Below, in pieces: positions 6,211 to 14,200 of a stretch of 19,600 nucleotides of DNA. A model generated the notes under the pieces. The model saw nothing but the letters and a program-made list of their open reading frames with translations. It ran no database searches and was not told the origin of the DNA. A program made the translations under genes and the position numbers. Source of the stretch: JAGPFW01 sp964535155 (GTDB taxonomy: Bacteria > Patescibacteriota > WWE3 > UBA101185 > UBA10185); contig CAZHSR010000012.1 in assembly GCA_964535155.1 (NCBI GenBank), positions 1 through 19,600 on the forward strand. The letters run 5' to 3'. The stretch's first letter is position 1, and each line of letters begins with the position of its first letter.

Positions 6211-7428
6211 ATGTTTAAACATAGACAAATCTTCCCTACACTTTTAAAAGAAATAGACACCAAAGAAATCATTGTACTTACAGGCATGCGTCAAGTAGGT
6301 AAAACAACTTTGCTTAAAGGTCTCATGAATTCTGTTGATTCAGAAAATAAAATTTTCCTAGATTTGGGAAACCCTTTGGAAAGAAAGTTATTTGAAGAAA
6401 AGGATTATAACCAAGTGGTCTCAAATTTGCTCCTTTCAGGTTTAAAAAGTGAAAAAAATGCCTATGTTTTCCTTGATGAAATTCAAAATATGCCAGAAAT
6501 TCCTCAAGTAGTTAAATACTTGTATGATCATTACCAAATAAAATTTTTTCTTACAGGCTCTAGTAGTTATTATTTAAAAAACTTGTTTTCTGAATCCTTG
6601 GCTGGTAGAAAATTGATATATGAGATTTTTCCACTTACTTTTGCTGAATTTTTAGTCTTTAAGGACTTTCCTTTTAAAGAAGTCATAGAGATAGAAAAAA
6701 CCAGCACTGACAATGAAAAATATCAGATTATGGCAAAAAGAAAGAATGCAATTTCACATACAAGAATTTTGCCCCTTTATGAGGAGTACATTAACTTTGG
6801 AGGATTCCCTGGAGTTGTTTTAGAACCAGATTACGCCAGAAAAGAATCTTTATTAGAAGGGGTTTTTAGGTCCTACTTTGAAATTGATATTAAAAATTTA
6901 TCCGATTTTAAGGACTTATCCAAATTAAGGGAGTTAATTCTGCTTCTTCCTTCCAGAATGGGATCAAAAATTGATATTACAAAAATATCTTCCGAATTAG
7001 GCGTTTCCAGAGAGACCATATATTCTTACTTATCTTTTTTAGAACAAACTTATTTTATAAGCATGCTTCCTAGGTTTTCAAGAAGTTTTGATCGTGCCTC
7101 TGCAGGTGGTAAAAAGCTGTATTTTTGTGATTCTGGTCTTGCAAACTTTTTAGGCAAGCCTTCCGTTGGGAGTTTATTAGAAAATGCAGTTTTTCAAGTT
7201 TTAAGAGCTTCTGGTGAAAAATTGTCATACTTTGACAAAAAGAGTTACTCCGAAATTGACTTTATTGTAAATGGGGAAGTAGCTTTAGAAGTAAAGGAAA
7301 TGGCTTCAAGTAGTGATGTTTCTCGAGTGGAAAGAATCTCCGAGGATTTAAAGTTAAGTGGCTCTTATGTGGTCTCTAATAAATACATTGATGACCCCAA
7401 AGTTATTTTGGCATGTGACCTTAGGTAG
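6211..7428 (+). CDS. AAA family ATPase with DUF4143 (AAA_14) architecture
   Basis: A 405-residue protein of the widespread AAA_14/DUF4143 class, whose cellular role is poorly known. Walker A is G25-T32 (GMRQVGKT), Walker B is VFLDEIQNM around residue 88, and LTGSSSYYLKNLFSESLAGR looks like a sensor segment. A winged-helix-like stretch, ISSELGVSRETIYSYLSFLE, lies around residues 258-278. Near the C-terminus EIDFIVNGEVALEVK (about 346-360) has the D..ExK spacing of a PD-(D/E)xK nuclease fold, as is common in this family. It has its own strong leaderless promoter covered by tandem operators, consistent with autoregulation. efp follows 21 nt later with its own -10. Confidence 0.85.
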   Translation: MFKHRQIFPTLLKEIDTKEIIVLTGMRQVGKTTLLKGLMNSVDSENKIFLDLGNPLERKLFEEKDYNQVVSNLLLSGLKSEKNAYVFLDEIQNMPEIPQVVKYLYDHYQIKFFLTGSSSYYLKNLFSESLAGRKLIYEIFPLTFAEFLVFKDFPFKEVIEIEKTSTDNEKYQIMAKRKNAISHTRILPLYEEYINFGGFPGVVLEPDYARKESLLEGVFRSYFEIDIKNLSDFKDLSKLRELILLLPSRMGSKIDITKISSELGVSRETIYSYLSFLEQTYFISMLPRFSRSFDRASAGGKKLYFCDSGLANFLGKPSVGSLLENAVFQVLRASGEKLSYFDKKSYSEIDFIVNGEVALEVKEMASSSDVSRVERISEDLKLSGSYVVSNKYIDDPKVILACDLR

Positions 7429-7433
7429 AAAAG

Positions 7434-7442
7434 TGATACAAT
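7434..7442 (+). promoter_or_regulatory. Extended -10 of efp, leaderless
   Basis: TGATACAAT ends 7 nt before the efp ATG at 7450. No -35 is seen at normal spacing. Confidence 0.5.
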
Positions 7443-7449
7443 ACACCCC

Positions 7450-8001
7450 ATGATAGCAACAGATTTAAAAGTAGGAACAATCTTTAAAGAAAATAATCAT
7501 CCATGGAAGGTGGAAAAATACGCCCACATAAAATCCGCCAGATCTGGCGCTTCTGTAAAAGTTAAAACCAGAAACCTTATTACAGGAGAAGTCCGAGAAT
7601 TTAGCTACTTAGGTGGAGTTCATGTGGAAGATGCCCAAGTGGAAAGAAAAAACGCGCAGTTTTTATACGAATCCAATGGGTATTTTTTTATGGATCCCCA
7701 AACTTACGACCAATTTGAAATTTCACCCGAAATCCTTGGAGATCAGGCCAAATACTTAAAAGACGGAGAAACTGTTCAAGTCATGTATTACGAGGGCGAC
7801 CCAGTTTCTGTTGAGCTTCCTAATAGTTTGGTTTTTGAAGTCACTTATACGGAACCCGGCTTTAAAGGAAATACTGTTAGCAATGTTTACAAGGACGCGG
7901 AATTGGATGGGAAGTTTACGGCAAAAGTCCCTTCGTTTATGTCTATTGGCGACAAAGTTAAGATTGATACAAGAACAGGGGAGTACATTTCCAAGGCTTA
8001 A
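7450..8001 (+). CDS. efp: Elongation factor P, arginine-tip type
   Basis: Translation factor that binds between the P and E sites and relieves stalling at polyproline stretches. The 183 residues give the full three-barrel length, with the N-terminal KOW-like domain (IATDLKVGTIFKENNHPWKV), a central barrel with YYEGDPVSVELPNSLVFEVTYTEPG, and a C-terminal barrel with VPSFMSIGDKVKIDTRTGEY, the EF-P signature. The domain I tip reads KSARSGASVKVK, so the residue normally modified is Arg31 rather than lysine. That resembles the rhamnosylated Arg32 type (KSGRNSAxVK) of Pseudomonas. No modification enzyme is seen in the window. Confidence 0.96.
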   Translation: MIATDLKVGTIFKENNHPWKVEKYAHIKSARSGASVKVKTRNLITGEVREFSYLGGVHVEDAQVERKNAQFLYESNGYFFMDPQTYDQFEISPEILGDQAKYLKDGETVQVMYYEGDPVSVELPNSLVFEVTYTEPGFKGNTVSNVYKDAELDGKFTAKVPSFMSIGDKVKIDTRTGEYISKA

Positions 8002-8010
8002 ATAGTGTAA

Positions 8011-8058
8011 TTAAGCTTAATTTTGCCCTTTATAAGTGGGAATTTTGCTTAATCTTTT
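8011..8058 (+). terminator. Possible efp terminator hairpin
   Basis: TTAAGC (8011-8016) pairs with GCTTAA (8047-8052), continuing inward with AATT/AATT and CCC/GGG around a 9-nt loop. TCTTTT follows. The stem is interrupted and AT-rich, so it is a weak candidate. Confidence 0.35.
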
Positions 8059-8068
8059 GACTTCACTT

Positions 8069-8077
8069 TGTTATCAT
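8069..8077 (+). promoter_or_regulatory. Extended -10 of the Lgt-like/DksA fusion, leaderless
   Basis: TGTTATCAT ends 6 nt before the ATG at 8084. TTGACT at 8057-8062 is too close to act as its -35. Confidence 0.5.
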
Positions 8078-8083
8078 TAAAAT

Positions 8084-9109
8084 ATGCAATTCTTTTCCAA
8101 TTTTTTAAATCAAATTTCATCATTTGACATAAAAAATCATTATGTCCTAGTTTTTACCATTTTGGCAGGGGTTTCTTCTTTGTATGCGGTTTGGCGAGAG
8201 GGAAGAAAGGACGGTTTCTCGGAAGAAAAGCTTTTTGACAACTACATTTTGTCCATTTTTGTCGCGCTTTTATTTTCCAGAATTTTTTATGCTGTAGAGG
8301 CACGGTTTCTATTTGGACCTTTTTTGCAACATGTCTTTTACTTTTGGAGGGCTGGTTTTAACATAGAAGGTTTTATTTTAGGTTTTATAGCAGGTGCTTT
8401 TGCACTTTCCTTTGCTTATAAGTGGTCACTTTTTAGAATTTTTGACATTTATGCTTTGGCTTTATCATTAGGAGGAAGCATTTTTCTTGCAGGCATGCGT
8501 CTTTTGGTGGGAGATGCTGTCTTATATATACCTGCTCTAATACTTTTCCTTTTCTACATAATTTTTTCCTTTTTACGCCTGGGAAAGATTTTGTCAGGCC
8601 TAACTTTTATGGTTTTTTTAAATTTAGTTGTGCTACTAAAGGAAATTTCCACAAACTTTGGTTCGGGAGGATTGATATTTAATTCAACTCTAGTTACAAT
8701 TGGTTTGTTAACATTAATTTTTAGGTTAAGGAAAAATATGAAATCAAAAAGAAATTTACCTGCAGACATTTTCTCCAAGTTAAAAGATGGTTTATTAAAA
8801 AAGAATAAAAGGGTAGCTAGTCAACAAAAATTGTTGGATGCAGAAGATCCTTATTTGCAGGCAGGCCGTACCGAAGGGAATGCTGATGAAATTGATGAGG
8901 CTCATCTTGAAGATAATTTTAAGACTGTGGTTGATGCTCAAAAGGGAGTCCTTGGAAAAGTTAGTGATGGTGTTAAAAGAGCTTTAGGAAAAATGGAAAA
9001 AGGGGAGTATGGAATGTGTGAAAAATGTGGTGCTCCTATAGATGCCGCTAGATTGGAAGCTTACCCAGAAGCCACTCTTTGCTCTGACTGTGCTCGTAAA
9101 GAAGAATAA
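8084..9109 (+). CDS. Fusion of Lgt-like membrane domain and DksA/TraR zinc finger
   Basis: 341 residues. Residues about 20-235 form about seven membrane segments laid out like prolipoprotein diacylglyceryl transferase (Lgt): REGRKDGFSEEKLFDNYILS, SRIFYAVE, FYFWRAGFNIEGFILGFIAG. The Lgt signature GRIGNFxN is not present (GGSIFLAGMRLLVGD is at that place), and the HGG Lgt motif reads IEG, so activity is doubtful. Residues about 250-341 match the DksA/TraR family: EDPYLQAGRTEGNADEIDEA, a helix, then a zinc finger with C312, C315, C333 and C336 (C-x2-C-x17-C-x2-C). DksA-type proteins bind RNA polymerase, but here the domain would be tethered to the membrane. The reading frame is continuous across the junction. 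The LspA-like gene starts 6 nt later. Confidence 0.8.
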   Translation: MQFFSNFLNQISSFDIKNHYVLVFTILAGVSSLYAVWREGRKDGFSEEKLFDNYILSIFVALLFSRIFYAVEARFLFGPFLQHVFYFWRAGFNIEGFILGFIAGAFALSFAYKWSLFRIFDIYALALSLGGSIFLAGMRLLVGDAVLYIPALILFLFYIIFSFLRLGKILSGLTFMVFLNLVVLLKEISTNFGSGGLIFNSTLVTIGLLTLIFRLRKNMKSKRNLPADIFSKLKDGLLKKNKRVASQQKLLDAEDPYLQAGRTEGNADEIDEAHLEDNFKTVVDAQKGVLGKVSDGVKRALGKMEKGEYGMCEKCGAPIDAARLEAYPEATLCSDCARKEE

Positions 9110-9114
9110 GCTTC

Positions 9115-9456
9115 ATGGTCTACAACTGCTCCTATCCTTTTGACTCGTTTATAAATTTTGAGACGTATTTAGCCTCTTTGAGTATATTTTTTGCCCTTTT
9201 TTTGTTTGTTTTCTATAAATCTCATATTTGGCAAAAAAGCCTGGTTGTGACTCTTTTTGGATTGAGCCTTTTGATTTTAGGTGGGGGATATAACTTGTTT
9301 AATCGCCATCTCCATGGATGTGTGGCAGATCCATTCCCTTTTTTTGGACTCTTTTCCTTTAATCTTGCCGACCTCTTTGTAACAGGAGGTTTGCTCTTAT
9401 TGAGTACACTGTATATAATGAAGTATCCCATTACGAAAAAGGATGAAAAAATATGA
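9115..9456 (+). CDS. lspA: Short LspA-like signal peptidase II
   Basis: Membrane protein of 113 residues, shorter than the usual 150-170 of LspA, which cleaves lipoprotein signal peptides in the membrane. The C-terminal half keeps the family layout: GGGYNLFNR in place of GNxxDR, then GCVADPFPF (first catalytic Asp) and FSFNLADLFVTGG (second catalytic Asp). The amino-terminal half has one or two membrane segments but lacks the usual N-terminal helix and NxGxAF motif. Activity is plausible because both catalytic Asp residues remain. It starts 6 nt after the Lgt-like/DksA fusion and overlaps the next gene by ATGA, so it is co-translated in an operon. Confidence 0.72.
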   Translation: MVYNCSYPFDSFINFETYLASLSIFFALFLFVFYKSHIWQKSLVVTLFGLSLLILGGGYNLFNRHLHGCVADPFPFFGLFSFNLADLFVTGGLLLLSTLYIMKYPITKKDEKI

Positions 9457-10178
9457 CTAATTTACAGGACAAAATAGAAATAATTCATGAAGACGATGCT
9501 ATCTTGGTTTTAAATAAACCTTTTGGATTAATTGTTAATCGTTCTAATACTACAAAAGAGCCAACTTTACAAGATTTCTTAATTGAATATCTTGATATTC
9601 CCGCTCCTTCCGAAGAGATTTCTTCTTTAAGTAATGATCCCCAAGATGTATTTTTACTTCGGTCTGGGATGGCACATAGATTGGACAAGGATACTTCGGG
9701 TGTGATTTTGGCGGCAAAGACACCAGAATCCCTTCAAAATTTAATGAGCCAGTTTAAAAATAGGGAAGTGCAAAAGACTTACAGCGCTTTAGTACACGGT
9801 AAAATCAATGACCCAATAATTGATATAGATGCACCTATTGGGAGAAATCCCAAGAATCGCTTTAGATACGCAGTCCTAGCCGAAGGGAAGGAAGCCCACA
9901 CAATTGTGAAGATGCAAAAAAACTCTTTGGATTATTCTTTGGTCTCTGTGGAACCAAAAACTGGTAGAACGCATCAAATTCGTGTTCATCTTTCTGCTAT
10001 TAATCATCCAATAGTGGGGGATGTTTTATATTCTCCTCAAAGCTTTCAAGAAAAAGATGCCGTGAATTTTGGTAGATTAATGCTTCACGCCAGCACGATT
10101 ACATTTAGTCATCCTTCCAATGGGGAGAAAGTGACTTTTGAGGTAAAAATTCCCTCTGAATTTGAGAAATCCCTTTAA
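9453..10178 (+). CDS. RluA/RluD-family pseudouridine synthase
   Basis: Isomerises uridine to pseudouridine, usually in rRNA. The 241-residue protein has motif I NKPFGLIVNRS, the catalytic motif II AHRLDKDTSGVILAAKT with its Asp, and motif III GRTHQIRVHLSAINHPIVGD. It ends after the catalytic domain with FGRLMLHASTITFSHP. No N-terminal S4 RNA-binding domain is present. The start overlaps the LspA-like stop (ATGA), and an AAGGATG sequence lies about 10 nt upstream. Adjacency of lspA and rluD-type genes is a recurrent bacterial arrangement, which supports the LspA call next door. The target RNA position is not predictable. Confidence 0.92.
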   Translation: MTNLQDKIEIIHEDDAILVLNKPFGLIVNRSNTTKEPTLQDFLIEYLDIPAPSEEISSLSNDPQDVFLLRSGMAHRLDKDTSGVILAAKTPESLQNLMSQFKNREVQKTYSALVHGKINDPIIDIDAPIGRNPKNRFRYAVLAEGKEAHTIVKMQKNSLDYSLVSVEPKTGRTHQIRVHLSAINHPIVGDVLYSPQSFQEKDAVNFGRLMLHASTITFSHPSNGEKVTFEVKIPSEFEKSL

Positions 10179-10215
10179 TAACCCAGATTTTTAGTTGTTG
10201 ATTTTCCTGTACTTT

Positions 10216-10224
10216 TGGTACAAT
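10216..10224 (+). promoter_or_regulatory. Extended -10 of the LytR_C gene, leaderless
   Basis: TGGTACAAT ends 7 nt before the ATG at 10232. TTGATT at 10198-10203 is a possible -35 with a short 15-nt spacer. Confidence 0.5.
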
Positions 10225-10231
10225 AAATTTA

Positions 10232-11281
10232 ATGCCTAGAGTCTCTGCCTCTCCCAAGAGTCAAAAAAACACAAAGAAACACGATTACAAAAGGTATTTT
10301 TTGTTAGCAGGACTCTCTATTTTTTCTCTAGCATTCCTAAGCTTTTACTCATTTTTTAAAAACTTTAGTAAATCTTGTATATTTGCGGACTCTCAGGATT
10401 CTTCAAGCTTTAATTCTTCCGCTTATTCTGTAGCTCTACTCACATTGGATGGTGCTTTAGAATCAACCCCAGCAAAAGTTCAAGATATAAAAATTTTATA
10501 TGTTAAACCAAATTCCACTGGAAGTTTTGTCCTAAATATTCCTGTAGAGACAGATTTTGACATGCCAGGAAAATATGGCGACGAAAGTTTTTCCTCTGTT
10601 TTAGCTTTGGGAATGCTTAATTCTTCCCAGGAAGACGAGTCTTGCTCTGATGAGTGTCTCTCTAGCGGAATGACTTATGTTGAATCCGCTCTGGCGTCCT
10701 TAACCGCCCATTCAATAAACAAATGGATAGTTGTAACTCCAGATATGTCAGAATATGCCCAAAGTTTATTAGTAAGAGGGGATCCTTTTAGTTTTTTTGA
10801 TAAGAACAATATAAAATTGCTCTCCAATTCCCTGCGAACAAATTTCACCTTCTCTGAGTTTTTATCCCACTACAATTCTTTGCGATCTGTGGATACAAAA
10901 AACCTAAAGGAAGTAACCTTTTCTTCCCAACAAGCCTTAGATAACTCATTAAGAGAGCTAAACTTTAATTCCGAGGTAGCCTCGCAGGAGCTTTCTATTT
11001 CCATTTTAAATGCCACAAAAACTCCTGGAGTTGCCACTTTTGGAAGTAGAGTAGTGAAAAATGTGGGAGGCCATGTAATTTCGGTGGAGAACGCGTCTGA
11101 AGTAATTGAAAAGACTGTACTCATTACAAGTGACCCCGAAAGTGTCGCATCCAAATACCTATCCAAGTTCTTTAATGTTTCTAAAATATATTCAAAGTCT
11201 GAATCTCCTTTATCTGACTCTTCTATTGACAGGGCAGATATAACTTTAGTCCTAGGCCTTGACTTTTTGGAAAATTTCTAA
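10232..11281 (+). CDS. Membrane-anchored protein with LytR_C domain
   Basis: 349 residues. A basic N-terminus (residues 1-21) is followed by one membrane helix at about 23-43 (FLLAGLSIFSLAFLSFYSFF), leaving the rest outside the cell. Residues about 60-240 contain VKPNSTGSFVLNIPVETDF, which faintly recalls the LytR-CpsA-Psr fold but lacks clear catalytic arginines. Residues about 250-349 match the LytR C-terminal domain: LSISILNATKTPGVATFGSRVV, a variable middle, and RADITLVLGLDF at the end. LytR_C domains accompany cell-envelope proteins that attach glycopolymers. A role in the cell envelope is inferred; an enzymatic role is unsupported. Confidence 0.72.
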   Translation: MPRVSASPKSQKNTKKHDYKRYFLLAGLSIFSLAFLSFYSFFKNFSKSCIFADSQDSSSFNSSAYSVALLTLDGALESTPAKVQDIKILYVKPNSTGSFVLNIPVETDFDMPGKYGDESFSSVLALGMLNSSQEDESCSDECLSSGMTYVESALASLTAHSINKWIVVTPDMSEYAQSLLVRGDPFSFFDKNNIKLLSNSLRTNFTFSEFLSHYNSLRSVDTKNLKEVTFSSQQALDNSLRELNFNSEVASQELSISILNATKTPGVATFGSRVVKNVGGHVISVENASEVIEKTVLITSDPESVASKYLSKFFNVSKIYSKSESPLSDSSIDRADITLVLGLDFLENF

Positions 11282-11329
11282 ATAATAGATTAAGTATTTG
11301 TTAGTTGCGCAAACCCATCTCCAACCATT

Positions 11330-14155
11330 ATGTATAGTTACGCCGTTTTTGGACCGTTAATTTTTGGTTTAGGCATAACCTTTATTTTTGTCGCTAAACG
11401 CCTGAAAAAAGGCTCTTCTTTAGGCTTTTCTGTAATGGAAGAGTTGCAAGTGTTGGAGATAAAAGTCCCTCGCGTGGATGATGAAGAAGGGCATTCTCCA
11501 CAAGCTTCCTCATTACTTGCAGAAAACATGTTTGCTTCTTTACATGGTTTATTGCGAGAGGATGGTACTGCTCAGGAGTACTTTGCTTTTGAAATTGTTT
11601 CCCATGGAGAAGGTGGTATTCACTTTTATGTAGCAGTCCCAAAAAGAATTGGAAGGTTTGTTGAAAGCCAGATTTATGCTCAATATCCCAGATCTTTAAT
11701 TAGGGAAGCACCTGACTATTGTGAGACCCTCTCTTCGGTTAAGAGTTATGATCTTGTAAGTCTAGGCCTTTCTAAAGAAGACTTTTTCCCTTTAAAATCT
11801 TTTAGAGACTTGGAAGTAGACCCTTTGTCGGGGATTACATCTGTTTTATCTCATGCAAAACCCGATGAGTTAATTGGCATTCAGATTGTGGCAAAACCTC
11901 GTCCCGATAATTGGCAGGCTCCTGGATATAATTATGCCAAGGCAGTTAGGGATGGGGTTTCTACAAAGAGATTTAGTGCATCTGATGAGGTCAAGTCTAT
12001 ATTGGGTAATTTTCTCTCGGAAATAGGCGCTTTAATGATTGATGTAGCTACTAGCTTTTTTAGAAAATCAGAAGAGGTAAATTATTCCAAGGCGCCTTCT
12101 GCCCCTCCAGCAGTAAGACTTTCTCCAACTCAAGACCTAGAGCTTAAATCCATTGAGAATAAGCTTTCCAAGTTAGGTTATCAAGTTCAAATTAGAGTTT
12201 TATCCACTTCCGAAGACCTTGTTGTTGCAGAAAGCAATATGCGGTCTGTAATAGCTTCTATGAAGCAATTTTATACCGCCACCACAAACGGATTAATTAT
12301 AAAAGACCAAGCAGCAGGAAAAGATAAAGAATTGAGTAATTTTTGTGCCAGAGTTTTGGATGAATCCAAGTCTTTTACGCTTAACACCGAGGAATTAGCT
12401 GCAGTTTTCCACTTACCTTCCGCTGCAATTTCTACTCCAAATATGTCTGCTTGGGTTTATTCTAAAAAAGCCGAACCTCCCGCAGAACTTCCTACAACTG
12501 ACTGCACTTTTATTGGCGAAACTATTTATAGAGATAAAACTATTAGATTTGGTTTAAAAAATGGAGATGACAGATTGCGACATATGTACTTAATAGGGAA
12601 GTCTGGTACAGGAAAATCTACGCTTTTGGAAACTATGGCAAGCCAAGATATTGCAAATGGTTATGGGGTTGGGGTTTTGGACCCTCATGGAGAAACTATT
12701 GACCATTTGTTGGAAAGAATTCCAGATCATCGCATGGATGATGTTGTTATTGTTGATCCTTCCGACGTTTCTAATCCTGTGGGTATAAATTTGCTAGAGC
12801 TTGATGACCCAGATCAAAAGAACTTAATGGCTTCTGCTTTGGTGGCGGCAATTAAACACCATTTTGATTATTCTTGGGGTCCTAGATTGGAATATTTGCT
12901 AAATTATGCATTGCTGACTCTGTTAGATGCTCCCGATTCGACAATGCTTGGTATAACTAGGCTTTTGGAAGATCAAAATTACTTAAATTATGTTTTACAT
13001 TTTGTTGAGGATCCTTTGGTTAAGAAATTTTGGGATACAGAATATAAGGCTATGAAGGGGAATACTAAGTTGGTAACAGAAGCAATTGCGCCTATTCAAA
13101 ATAAAGTTAATAGATTTTTAGCCTCTTCCACTGTTAGAAATATACTAGGGCAAAAGAAGTCAACTGTTGACATTTGGGATATCATGAACTCTGGAAAAAT
13201 TTTGTTATTGAATTTGTCTAAAGGAAAAATAGGGGAGGATAATGCTAATTTATTGGGGGCATTGCTGGTTTCTAGAATACAATTTATGGCTTTGCAAAGA
13301 GCAAAGATACCTTCAGAGCAAAGGAGGCCTTTTTACTTGTATGTTGATGAATTTCAAAACTTTGCAACAGGAAGTTTTGAGTCCATTTTGTCTGAATCTA
13401 GGAAGTATAAGCTTGGACTGTATTTAACACATCAGTATACTGCGCAACTTCCAGAAGAGCTTTTGAAAGCGGTTTTGGGAAATGTGGGTACTATTGCTTC
13501 CTTTTCTTTGGGGGCTCCCGATGCTCTTATGATGTCAAATGAGTTTGAGCCCTTTTTTGATAAGCAGGACCTCATTTCGATGGAGCGGTTTCATATATAT
13601 GTAAAATTAATGATAGATGGAATGACCTCTATGCCTTTTTCAGCAAGGATTTTGGTGCCTTGGGAGATTGGCTCCGAAATTGTGCCAAAGTCTAATAACA
13701 AGGAGGCTGTCCTGTTAAAGAGCCGTGAGAAATATGGTGTTCCTGTGGCTACAGTTAAGGAAGAAATAAATTCTTGGACTGAGGCCCAATTCGATAAGGG
13801 GAAGGCCATAGCAGAAACTGGAGGACCTGTGGCTCAAGTGGCAAATAAGGATGCTAATGGCGTGGTGACTAACGAGAATCTGGCTGAAAAAAGTCAGGGA
13901 GAAATATCCCTTCAAGATATAAGTGCTTTTACTGTCGGAGAGGTATATGAGGGAGTGGTAAAGGATCTAGCAGGCTTTGGCGCATTTGTAGAGCTAAAAC
14001 CAGGGACAAAAGGTTTGGTACATATTAGTGAAATGTCTGATACATACGTGAAAAAGCCTGAAGATGTGGTTTCAGTAGGGGATAAGGTTAAAGTTAAAAT
14101 CTTGGATATTGAGGAAAATGGGAGAATTAGCCTTTCTATGAAGGGGTTAAAGTAA
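11330..14155 (+). CDS. TraG/VirB4-like (DUF87-type) membrane ATPase with C-terminal S1 domain
   Basis: 941 residues. One N-terminal membrane helix (about 3-24) precedes a domain to about residue 390 with no motif I recognise. The ATPase core follows: Walker A G423-S430 (GKSGTGKS), GVLDPHGETIDHLL and VVIVDPSD typical of DUF87/TraD-like helicases, Walker B YLYVDEFQNF with D673 and E674, and the LGLYLTHQYTAQL segment. These are ring ATPases that move DNA or protein through membranes. After a linker, residues about 866-940 form an S1 RNA-binding domain: VGEVYEGVVKDLAGFGAFVE, GLVHISEMSD, then VKVKILDIEENGRISLSMK. S1 domains bind RNA and are not usual on such ATPases. The frame is continuous. No leaderless-type -10 is seen at its start. 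yebC follows 45 nt later. Confidence 0.85.
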   Translation: MYSYAVFGPLIFGLGITFIFVAKRLKKGSSLGFSVMEELQVLEIKVPRVDDEEGHSPQASSLLAENMFASLHGLLREDGTAQEYFAFEIVSHGEGGIHFYVAVPKRIGRFVESQIYAQYPRSLIREAPDYCETLSSVKSYDLVSLGLSKEDFFPLKSFRDLEVDPLSGITSVLSHAKPDELIGIQIVAKPRPDNWQAPGYNYAKAVRDGVSTKRFSASDEVKSILGNFLSEIGALMIDVATSFFRKSEEVNYSKAPSAPPAVRLSPTQDLELKSIENKLSKLGYQVQIRVLSTSEDLVVAESNMRSVIASMKQFYTATTNGLIIKDQAAGKDKELSNFCARVLDESKSFTLNTEELAAVFHLPSAAISTPNMSAWVYSKKAEPPAELPTTDCTFIGETIYRDKTIRFGLKNGDDRLRHMYLIGKSGTGKSTLLETMASQDIANGYGVGVLDPHGETIDHLLERIPDHRMDDVVIVDPSDVSNPVGINLLELDDPDQKNLMASALVAAIKHHFDYSWGPRLEYLLNYALLTLLDAPDSTMLGITRLLEDQNYLNYVLHFVEDPLVKKFWDTEYKAMKGNTKLVTEAIAPIQNKVNRFLASSTVRNILGQKKSTVDIWDIMNSGKILLLNLSKGKIGEDNANLLGALLVSRIQFMALQRAKIPSEQRRPFYLYVDEFQNFATGSFESILSESRKYKLGLYLTHQYTAQLPEELLKAVLGNVGTIASFSLGAPDALMMSNEFEPFFDKQDLISMERFHIYVKLMIDGMTSMPFSARILVPWEIGSEIVPKSNNKEAVLLKSREKYGVPVATVKEEINSWTEAQFDKGKAIAETGGPVAQVANKDANGVVTNENLAEKSQGEISLQDISAFTVGEVYEGVVKDLAGFGAFVELKPGTKGLVHISEMSDTYVKKPEDVVSVGDKVKVKILDIEENGRISLSMKGLK

Positions 14156-14182
14156 AAGCAAAGGGACTTAACCTCTGAAATT

Positions 14183-14191
14183 TGGTAAAAT
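14183..14191 (+). promoter_or_regulatory. Extended -10 of yebC
   Basis: TGGTAAAAT ends 9 nt before the yebC ATG at 14201, giving a 5' leader of about 2-3 nt at most. Confidence 0.5.
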
Positions 14192-14200
14192 CTATCTGTT

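Noticed and set aside
12202..12212. Second DnaA box (TTATCCACT)
   Set aside because: One mismatch from consensus and located within the coding region of the ATPase gene.
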